Assembly: GCA_946646575.1 (NCBI GenBank)
Contig: CAMPCR010000049.1
Coordinates: 1-5,831 of the forward strand
From: UBA3222 sp002363035
Lineage (GTDB): Bacteria > Verrucomicrobiota > Verrucomicrobiia > Opitutales > UBA9783
DNA: 5,831 bases
Reading direction: 5' to 3'
The stretch's first letter is position 1. The number at the start of each line of letters is the position of its first letter. The position numbers and the translations under genes are program-made. The notes beneath the pieces are model-generated. The model had not been told where the DNA came from, did not search any database, and worked only from the letters and a program-made list of their open reading frames with translations. Positions 1 to 4,527 of this stretch are shown here, piece by piece.

Positions 1-117
1 CGTGGCGATTGTTTGGGATTGCGTCGGAATTTAGAGGAAATTGAGGGCGTTTTTCGGCGGGCGGCGAACGATAGGGCGAAATTTGACAACGGAGGTGCTG
101 CGAACATTATCATATAA
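1..117 (+). CDS. C-terminal tail of an unidentified plus-strand gene (5' end outside window)
   Basis: Reading frame +1 is open from the first base to a TAA at 115-117 and gives 38 residues, beginning RGDCLGLRRNLEEIEGVFRR and ending in AANIII. It has the mixed charged/hydrophobic look of an amphipathic helix, and its codons (CGT, GCG, GAA, AAC) resemble those of the ClpX-like gene at the right end. The other two plus frames stop within the first ~45 bases. I do not recognise the family and cannot name a function. An antisense frame is also open here, so coding is not certain. The stop codon lies inside a perfect palindrome (103-121) that could serve as a 3' hairpin or an operator. Confidence 0.4.
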   Translation, partial: RGDCLGLRRNLEEIEGVFRRAANDRAKFDNGGAANIII

Positions 118-121
118 TGTT
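103..121. promoter_or_regulatory. Perfect 8-3-8 palindrome containing a consensus -10 hexamer
   Basis: AACATTAT-CAT-ATAATGTT is an exact inverted repeat. It contains TATAAT at 113-118 (plus strand) and is followed by a short T run (120-123). The symmetry and AT-rich half-sites are typical of a dimeric repressor operator, and its position over a -10 box would suit repression. A TTGACA lies at 83-88, but the spacer is 24 nt, too long for a standard sigma-70 promoter. The alternative reading is a weak, AT-rich transcription-end hairpin for the gene that stops at 117. The palindrome is directly visible; its role is inferred. Confidence 0.4.
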
Positions 122-531
122 TTGTGAAACCGAGGATAACGGAGTGGGTGTTGTAATCCCGCGAGCGAATGCGGTGGTGTGTTGTTTGCGGTCGAAAAGA
201 TTGTACTCTGTATCGGTGACGGTTTAGTGCCGTTTCTGACATCCGTCGGCGTGTGAACGGTCACCCGACAGCCTCCATTTATTCCCGTCTTATTCACACT
301 TGCACCCGAAAGCACCGCCTCCGTCTTTATACTACCTCCGTCATCCTTTCCGCCGAACCGCCCTTCTGCTAACTTCCCCCTTACACATCTTTTCCCTATA
401 CTCCCGACCCCAGCCTCTCTTTTTCCCCGCAAAACCCAAAAAAAACCTCAAAAAAAAGTGTTGACACCCTTTTTAAAACCTTCAGCCGATTTTATCGGTC
501 AAAAAAAACGGCGGTGAAAATTTGTGAACTT
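118..531. other. Gene-free interval with abrupt GC-skew switch and A-tracts
   Basis: I find no convincing gene in these 414 bases. The first half is rich in G and T (hand count over 121-240: 41 G, 19 C). From about 270 to 430 the strand becomes strongly pyrimidine-rich (hand count over 271-430: 71 C, 15 G). Near the border there is an imperfect hairpin at 245-269, with GTCGG pairing CCGAC and GTG pairing CAC around one bulged base. Three A8 tracts follow at 438-445, 450-457 and 501-508, with TTGACA at 461-466 and the small inverted repeat CCGAT-TTT-ATCGG at 486-498. A minus-strand frame (432 down to 31) is open but begins with TTG, is very rich in G/R/K and S/T, and has no recognisable domain. 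It is more likely a by-product of the purine-rich strand. Confidence 0.6.
438..508 (+). promoter_or_regulatory. Possible promoter region of the secreted-protein gene (A-tracts plus TTGACA)
   Basis: Two A8 tracts (438-445, 450-457) sit directly upstream of a perfect TTGACA at 461-466, as an AT-rich UP element or curved DNA would. A third A8 tract is at 501-508. No good -10 hexamer lies at 16-18 nt; the nearest candidates (TTTTAT/TTTATC, 490-496) lie 23-24 nt away, inside the inverted repeat CCGAT-TTT-ATCGG. The orientation and nearness to the start at 532 make this the most likely place for the gene's promoter. The missing -10 means either a regulator is needed or the -35 match is chance. Confidence 0.3.
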
Positions 532-1572
532 ATGAAAAATCATATTAAAAACTACATAAAAATAATGGGGCTGGCGGCGGTTCTGTTCGGAACCGCGCAG
601 GCGACGGACTACGAAATCAAGGTGACGCAGGAGCATAAACCTGAAGCCATGCATTTCAGGATTTCGGTATCACGAAACGGTGCCACACCTCATTTAGCGG
701 ACATTGAATGGCAATACAATAAAGAATATCCGAATACGCTATTCTATCCGGATATGTTTATGCGGTGTTATGATGACGAAACCAAAAGGGAAAACAGATT
801 TCAAAATCACATGGCCTTGACTGAGTATACAATACAGCGATATGCAACTTTTTTTGAAAGATTCAAAAATTTTTATGATGTGAGTGAACTCAATGGAAAT
901 CAATTACAAAAAGTGATTGGAAGTGAAATAACAGCAAACGCAGTTCTCAGGAATTATACAGTGGAATTTTTGAAAAACAAAAATCTGACACTGGATAATT
1001 TTATTCAAAGATGGAAGAACTACGATTTACAAAGAAGGTTTGTATCATGCTTTATACCCGAAAGAGGACACAATATCGTAAAGTATTGTTTGCCGAAAGG
1101 GTGCATAGTGGCTCACTATTGGTGTGAAGGTGTAAATTTTTACATATTTAAAGATAAGCAGCGATCATTAGGTGGTCCAGAGTACGTGCTTGTTTTTCGA
1201 TGCGGTTACGGATACATCGAGTCTTTGCGTTGTTCATCAAATGTTCCGACAGTGGGTTGCGGAATAGCAAGAGATGTTTACAGCTCCGATAATGAAATTC
1301 TGAGTCCGTCTTTCAGGGAACGCATTTTATCAACACTTGCATATGAAGAATTTTTTTGGGGAAGATGTTTTATATATCGTGGCGGTTGCAAGTTTAACGC
1401 AGATGTTTATGCTGAAAATTGTGCTTCGGTGTTGAAATTTGACTATCTCGTCAAACAGGATTCCAACGGCAAAGCAATCAGAGCCCGGAAAAGACAAAAA
1501 TCGGGAGATACGGAACGTTTTGAACCGTTGGATCTTAAATGTTTGCCGGGAGATATAAAATGCGGCAGGTAA
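532..1572 (+). CDS. Secreted cysteine-rich protein of unknown function
   Basis: The 346-residue product begins with a clear Sec signal peptide: a lysine-rich start (MKNHIKNYIK), a short hydrophobic core and a signal-peptidase site after GTAQA (residue 24), so the mature protein should be periplasmic or extracellular. The mature part has 13 cysteines in about 322 residues, clustered in the second half (SCF, YCLPKGC, WCEG, FRCGYGY, LRCSS, VGCG, GRCF, GGCKF, ENCAS, and a final KCLPGDIKCGR), which suggests several disulfides. I recognise no enzyme motif or family. ATG 532 gives the cleanest signal peptide; GTG 514 (six residues longer) and ATG 565 are in the same frame, and none has a strong Shine-Dalgarno. 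GC content falls to about 29% over 841-1020 by hand count, while the ends are GC-richer like the flanking genes. This points to acquired or fast-evolving DNA. The gene stands alone on the plus strand. Confidence 0.8.
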   Translation: MKNHIKNYIKIMGLAAVLFGTAQATDYEIKVTQEHKPEAMHFRISVSRNGATPHLADIEWQYNKEYPNTLFYPDMFMRCYDDETKRENRFQNHMALTEYTIQRYATFFERFKNFYDVSELNGNQLQKVIGSEITANAVLRNYTVEFLKNKNLTLDNFIQRWKNYDLQRRFVSCFIPERGHNIVKYCLPKGCIVAHYWCEGVNFYIFKDKQRSLGGPEYVLVFRCGYGYIESLRCSSNVPTVGCGIARDVYSSDNEILSPSFRERILSTLAYEEFFWGRCFIYRGGCKFNADVYAENCASVLKFDYLVKQDSNGKAIRARKRQKSGDTERFEPLDLKCLPGDIKCGR

Positions 1573-1594
1573 TTTTTAACTTTGCGTTTCCAAT

Positions 1595-1657
1595 CACGGT
1601 GCACGCTTTCAAAGCGTGCGCCGAGGAGCTCCAGGCCGCTCCAACAGGGCGGCGCGG
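1595..1657. repeat. GC-rich hairpin-forming block, possibly a dispersed intergenic repeat
   Basis: Starting 25 bases after the stop at 1572, GGTGCACGCTT (1598-1608) pairs with AAGCGTGCGCC (1612-1622), leaving a TCA loop; one pair is G-T and the inner part is exact. It is followed by the palindrome GGAGCTCC (1625-1632) and a second stem, GCCGC (1635-1639) with GCGGC (1649-1653). The block is much richer in GC than the AT-rich DNA on both sides, and both strands are free of stops across it. That combination is typical of mobile palindromic intergenic repeats of the REP/MITE-like kind. No T run follows either stem, so it is not a standard terminator. Only one copy is in the window, so repeat status is an inference. 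Confidence 0.4.
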
Positions 1658-1666
1658 ATGGTTTAT

Positions 1667-1694
1667 GTTTCAATATCTTTAATTTCTTTAAAAT
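1667..1694 (+). promoter_or_regulatory. Weak sigma-70-like promoter candidate for the exonuclease gene
   Basis: TAAAAT at 1689-1694 matches five of six bases of the -10 consensus, and GTTTCA at 1667-1672 (three of six) lies 16 nt upstream. Transcription would start near 1702, leaving about 60 nt of leader before GTG 1763. The segment is AT-rich and lies between the GC-rich block and the exonuclease, where a promoter is expected. The -35 match is poor, so this is a modest proposal. Confidence 0.25.
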
Positions 1695-1757
1695 ACCTTT
1701 CCAACAAAGCATATACCCCAAAAACCCTTGTCATCTTTAAGCGGTCGTCGAAAATAA

Positions 1758-1781
1758 AAGCCGTGAAGCGGTTCACGGTTT
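1758..1781 (+). promoter_or_regulatory. Hairpin over the proposed start codon of the exonuclease gene
   Basis: CCGTGAA (1761-1767) and TTCACGG (1772-1778) form an exact seven-pair stem closed by a GCGG loop. The stem extends outward by one G-T and two A-T pairs to 1758/1781. The GTG at 1763-1765 lies in the left arm, so in mRNA the start codon would be base-paired. This could lower or regulate translation. Equally, it could mean that the real start is the in-frame ATG at 1658. The stem is visible; its function is inferred. Confidence 0.35.
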
Positions 1782-2566
1782 ATGCAGTGGATTTCGAAGG
1801 GAGCCTTGCGACGGGGATTTTGGAATACGGGTTGGTCGGGATTGATTCCATTGAGGGTATTTTTTCCACAGAAACCGCATTTTGTAAAAATCGCGGTCGT
1901 ATTTCGGATGCCGAATTCGCGCAACATCATATTTCCGAAGAACGGGTGGCGAGGTATGGAGATTTCATCAACGTCGTACCGAAGTTTGTCGAATTGCGCG
2001 CGGAATCTTTCTTTTGTGCCCACAATGCCGCTTTCGAGAATGCTTTGCTGAATTCCTACTGCCCCGTGGTGTTAAACACATATGGTGTTGGTGCGGGATC
2101 GCAAGCATTCTGGGGACCTTGGCTGGATACGTGCGTGCTTTATAAGAAGTATTTTAAGAAAGTGCTCCGAGGGAAAATCCACTCATCCAAACGGAAGATA
2201 ACTGTTGACATCGGTGCTGCCGATACGGAAGGCGGGTCGGATAACGAAGACAATATACCGCAACTTTCTTTTCCCGACGATGCATCCTGTATATACCGTT
2301 CCCAGGCGTTGCCGTCCGTCGGTTTGCAAACGCTCATCGACGGTTGCGGTTTGACGGAGGTTTTAAATAACCTCGGCGAGCGTTTTTGTCCGCCCGATCG
2401 TCGGCATTGGCATGCCGCGCTTTACGATGCGCTGGCATGTGCGTTGTTGTTTTTGAACTTTATTCGTTCGGAAGCAGGACACGGGAAAACATTGCCGCAG
2501 CTGCTTCACGAGAGTGCTTCGGAAGCGACGGCGGAGGCGTTGCGGCAACCGACATTGTTTCACTGA
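1763..2566 (+). CDS. DEDDh-family 3'-5' exonuclease-like protein
   Basis: The product (267 residues from GTG 1763) has the three exonuclease motifs of the DnaQ/RNase T superfamily in order. ExoI is YAVDFEGS (D10, E12), ExoII is AHNAAFENALL (H87 to E92), followed by LDTCVLYKKYF. PSVGLQTLI precedes ExoIII, HAALYDA (H217, D222), the H-x4-D spacing of the DEDDh type. Such proteins remove nucleotides from 3' ends using two metal ions held by the acidic residues. In ExoII the usual Asp is Glu, a conservative change. An acidic insert (about residues 141-180) separates ExoII from the PSVGLQ segment. The tail ends in QPTLFH, which resembles a sliding-clamp-binding pentapeptide. The frame is open up to GTG 1616 with ATG 1658, but that extra N-terminus is repeat-derived or AT-rich and unlike the family, which normally starts just before the first motif. 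The 3' end overlaps the convergent gene by 107 bp. The substrate (DNA or RNA) is unknown. Confidence 0.8.
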   Translation: MKRFTVYAVDFEGSLATGILEYGLVGIDSIEGIFSTETAFCKNRGRISDAEFAQHHISEERVARYGDFINVVPKFVELRAESFFCAHNAAFENALLNSYCPVVLNTYGVGAGSQAFWGPWLDTCVLYKKYFKKVLRGKIHSSKRKITVDIGAADTEGGSDNEDNIPQLSFPDDASCIYRSQALPSVGLQTLIDGCGLTEVLNNLGERFCPPDRRHWHAALYDALACALLFLNFIRSEAGHGKTLPQLLHESASEATAEALRQPTLFH

Positions 2567-3038
2567 TCGCAAGTGCTTCAAAGGTCAGAACAACCTGCAA
2601 TCCCGCATTGTTTAAGCCGTTGCGTTTAACGTACAGCGACCGAATAAACAAAGGCAGGTTGTTCTCCGAAAGTGCTTCCAAAAACGGTCGAACGTGCGGG
2701 TAAAAGAAAAATGCGGTTACGTTTCCCGTATGGCAAACAACGCCGTCGCGAAGCGGGGAGGGGTTTGATGTTGGCGACCAAACGAGGTTTATTTGAAGGG
2801 CATTTCGGAAAAAGTCTTCAAACCGCATCTGCGTATCGGCGAAGTTTGGGTCATCTTTCCACGGAAAAATGTGAATTTGAAGCTGTTTTTCGGCTTTTGC
2901 AAGTTCGTTGCGGACGGTCGGAAAGGTGTTCAGTTGTTGTTGCAGGGTGTGTTCGCGCGCTTTTAAACGAAACCAACCGTATATCAAAGTGCCGTTCAAC
3001 AGACACAGGGCGAGTAAGATGCGGATTTGCTTCGTCAT
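2460..3038 (-). CDS. GspM/PilO-like inner-membrane assembly protein
   Basis: The 192-residue product has the plan of GspM/PilO proteins. A very short cytoplasmic start (MTKQIR) is followed by one membrane helix at about residues 7-23 and a heptad-like helix at about 27-54 (HTLQQQL...ELAKAEKQLQ). The periplasmic domain has an alpha/beta ferredoxin-like pattern near 105-156 (VTAFFFYPHVRPFLEAL, then LFIRSLYVKR and LQVVLTFEALA). In known systems such proteins pair with GspL/PilN to form the assembly platform in the inner membrane. The ATG at 3038 overlaps the TGA of the upstream gene (ATGA), and a GAAGGAAGAG ribosome site lies five bases before it, so the two are translationally coupled. Longer in-frame starts upstream would lie inside the partner gene and are less likely. 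The Ala/Pro-rich tail (about 160-192) overlaps the convergent exonuclease gene and looks unconserved. The assignment rests on architecture and context, since this family varies greatly in sequence. Confidence 0.65.
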   Translation of the reverse strand: MTKQIRILLALCLLNGTLIYGWFRLKAREHTLQQQLNTFPTVRNELAKAEKQLQIHIFPWKDDPNFADTQMRFEDFFRNALQINLVWSPTSNPSPLRDGVVCHTGNVTAFFFYPHVRPFLEALSENNLPLFIRSLYVKRNGLNNAGLQVVLTFEALAISETMSVAATPPPSLPKHSREAAAAMFSRVLLPNE

Positions 3039-4396
3039 TTTTTCTCTTCCTTCGGAGAAATAACGGGAATTTTTAAGACAAACGCGTTCCGACGATCGTT
3101 GCCCGTGCGCCAATCAATCGGAGTGTTTCGAAGTTTAATTTCTTCCGCAAAAGCTTGTTTTAAGACCTCGTTAAAGGCTTCGCGCGACGTTTCGGTGTGC
3201 CCTTTCACGACTACAAACGTGCCGTTTTCGGACACTTCGGTCGACAATTCGTCGATGCAACCGTCGACATCGGTTTGTTCGAGGCGCTCCAAAAGGTGTA
3301 AAAATGCTTTCGGGAACAGACAGCGGGAGCGATTTTCTTCCTCCAAACGCTTTGCATCGGCATTTAAACGTTTGCAGTGCGAGCGTTGTTCCAGCAGAAG
3401 TTTGTACTGTATTTCTTTTTCGCGCATCGATTGATTTTTTTGATAAAGCGCGACGGATAATATGCCTGCAATCAGGATATTTATTACCGTCAACAGGCGA
3501 AAAAGGAATTTCGTTTTCTTCGAGAGAAAGCGGATTTTAACGGTTGAAAAATCAAAAACTTTAAGCGGATGTTTCGGAGCTTCGAGCAATAACAACGCAC
3601 CGATGCAAACGGCTTGCGAGACAGCGGACAAAGACGAAACATCGCCTGATAATTCAGCGATCTTTGAAATTACATTCGCGTGCAATTCTTTGCGTACGGT
3701 GTTTTCCGCCTCGGGTTCGAGGTTGCCGATGACCGTGAGGCGTTTTCCGTGCGTTTCGATGCCGAGCGCCTCCGTTGGGAATACAGACCAATCGCGAACG
3801 TTTTTCGAAGTTGACGCCCGCTTGGAAGTGTAAAAATCGGCGTATCGAATTTTCTGTTCCATGTAACCGAACAGACGTCGCAACGGCGGTTCAAGAAAGA
3901 GGGCGATGTGCGGCCAACGGTTGGTCGTTAAGGTATTGAAGTAACCCCAACAGGCGGCAACGGAGGAAATATAATGAACGTTTAAAGTGCCTTCGGTGAC
4001 CGCTCGCAGGGTTTGGAGGCGTTTTTTGGCGATAAATTCCACATGGTAACGCTGTTCTTCGAGCGGTGCGAAACAATAATAATACTTCTGAAATCGGAAG
4101 CGGAACTTTTTCGCCAGAGCCCGATGCAGGCGTTGTTCGACGGAAAAATTGGTGTCGCCGTTAATCGGGACGGAGAGTTTGCCGACAAAGGCATCGGGCA
4201 GGATGAAAATAATTTCCTTCGGTGTGTTTCTGGCGATGGAAGCCCATGATTTTTTAAATATCTTCATCCATTGCTTTTCGGGGACGCTTTCCGTGTAACG
4301 GTGCGTTTCGATGACATGCCAGTGTCCGTCGCGATGTTCCAAACGCGCCGTTTGCAGTTGAAATGCGTGCGCATCTATGAAAAGACATTCCTCCAT
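3035..4396 (-). CDS. GspL/PilM-PilN-like membrane-anchored actin-fold protein
   Basis: The product is 453 residues from ATG 4396. Residues 1 to about 295 form a soluble cytoplasmic part that opens with MEECLFIDAHAFQLQTARLE, in the position of the first strand-turn of PilM/GspL actin-like domains. The Gly-rich nucleotide loop is lost, as is usual for GspL rather than PilM. One membrane helix follows at about 297-318 (FLFRLLTVINILIAGILSVA), then a charged coiled coil (about 320-360), then a small periplasmic domain (TFVVVKGHTETSREAFNEVL onward) typical of PilN/GspL C-termini. Fusion of the PilM-like and PilN-like parts in one chain is the GspL arrangement. Such proteins link the cytoplasmic ATPase to the periplasmic part of a type II secretion or type IV pilus machine. 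The start is supported by GGAG 11 bases upstream. The in-frame TTG at 4456 coincides with a -35 box and is unlikely to be used. The gene is coupled to the GspM/PilO-like gene. The family call is by architecture. Confidence 0.65.
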   Translation of the reverse strand: MEECLFIDAHAFQLQTARLEHRDGHWHVIETHRYTESVPEKQWMKIFKKSWASIARNTPKEIIFILPDAFVGKLSVPINGDTNFSVEQRLHRALAKKFRFRFQKYYYCFAPLEEQRYHVEFIAKKRLQTLRAVTEGTLNVHYISSVAACWGYFNTLTTNRWPHIALFLEPPLRRLFGYMEQKIRYADFYTSKRASTSKNVRDWSVFPTEALGIETHGKRLTVIGNLEPEAENTVRKELHANVISKIAELSGDVSSLSAVSQAVCIGALLLLEAPKHPLKVFDFSTVKIRFLSKKTKFLFRLLTVINILIAGILSVALYQKNQSMREKEIQYKLLLEQRSHCKRLNADAKRLEEENRSRCLFPKAFLHLLERLEQTDVDGCIDELSTEVSENGTFVVVKGHTETSREAFNEVLKQAFAEEIKLRNTPIDWRTGNDRRNAFVLKIPVISPKEEKK

Positions 4397-4427
4397 GAAA
4401 CAGTTGTCTCCGAAACGCGACGACGCT

Positions 4428-4456
4428 ATTTTCAAATGTTCGCAACGGAAGGTCAA
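4428..4456 (-). promoter_or_regulatory. Sigma-70-like promoter of the GspL/GspM-like operon
   Basis: On the minus strand TTGACC (4456-4451) and GAAAAT (4433-4428) are separated by exactly 17 nt. They match five of six and four of six consensus bases. Transcription would begin near 4421, giving a leader of about 25 nt that contains the GGAG at 4411-4408 before ATG 4396. This arrangement explains the open frame upstream of 4396 as promoter DNA. It is the best promoter match in the divergent region. Confidence 0.45.
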
Positions 4457-4518
4457 GCGCGCGACGGTCGGTTCCCCGACAAAAGCATTGCGGCGCGACG
4501 GTCGTTGCCGTTAATATA

Positions 4519-4524
4519 AAGGAG
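4519..4524 (+). promoter_or_regulatory. Ribosome binding site of the ClpX-like gene
   Basis: AAGGAG lies three bases before ATG 4528. The match to anti-Shine-Dalgarno is strong though the gap is shorter than usual. It fixes the start of the gene, and no other in-frame start nearby has such a site. Confidence 0.6.
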
Positions 4525-4527
4525 AGC

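Noticed and set aside
31..432. Minus-strand open frame of 133 residues
   Set aside because: It starts with TTG without a ribosome site and shows no domain. It crosses both sides of the skew switch and is antisense to a plausible C-terminal coding end.
1598..1622. Intrinsic terminator after the secreted-protein gene
   Set aside because: The stem is strong, but no T run follows on either strand.
1443..1721. Minus-strand open frame across the hairpin block
   Set aside because: It is made of the antisense of the secreted-protein gene plus the GC-rich repeat-like block, which is stop-free on both strands; it has no recognisable domain.
1728..1758. TTGTCA and AATAAA as a promoter for the exonuclease
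   Set aside because: The spacer is 19 nt with a poor -10, and the start point would fall at or after the GTG.
1616..1762. Longer N-terminus for the exonuclease (GTG 1616 or ATG 1658)
   Set aside because: The added residues come from the hairpin block and an AT-rich leader, and the family normally starts just before the ExoI motif. ATG 1658 cannot be fully excluded.
2357..2374. GAGGTT/AACCTC hairpin as terminator of the minus-strand operon
   Set aside because: It is a weak six-pair stem inside the exonuclease coding region and no T run follows on the minus strand.
2386..2703. Plus-strand open frame after the exonuclease
   Set aside because: It is a shadow of the exonuclease end and of the antisense strand of the GspM/PilO-like gene, with no protein-like features.
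4488..4517. TTGCGG and TAATAT as a promoter for the ClpX-like gene
   Set aside because: Transcription would start at about 4524, removing the ribosome binding site at 4519-4524.
2672..4519. Several plus-strand open frames across the minus-strand operon
   Set aside because: All are antisense shadows of two minus-strand genes that have a coherent domain plan, coupling and ribosome sites.
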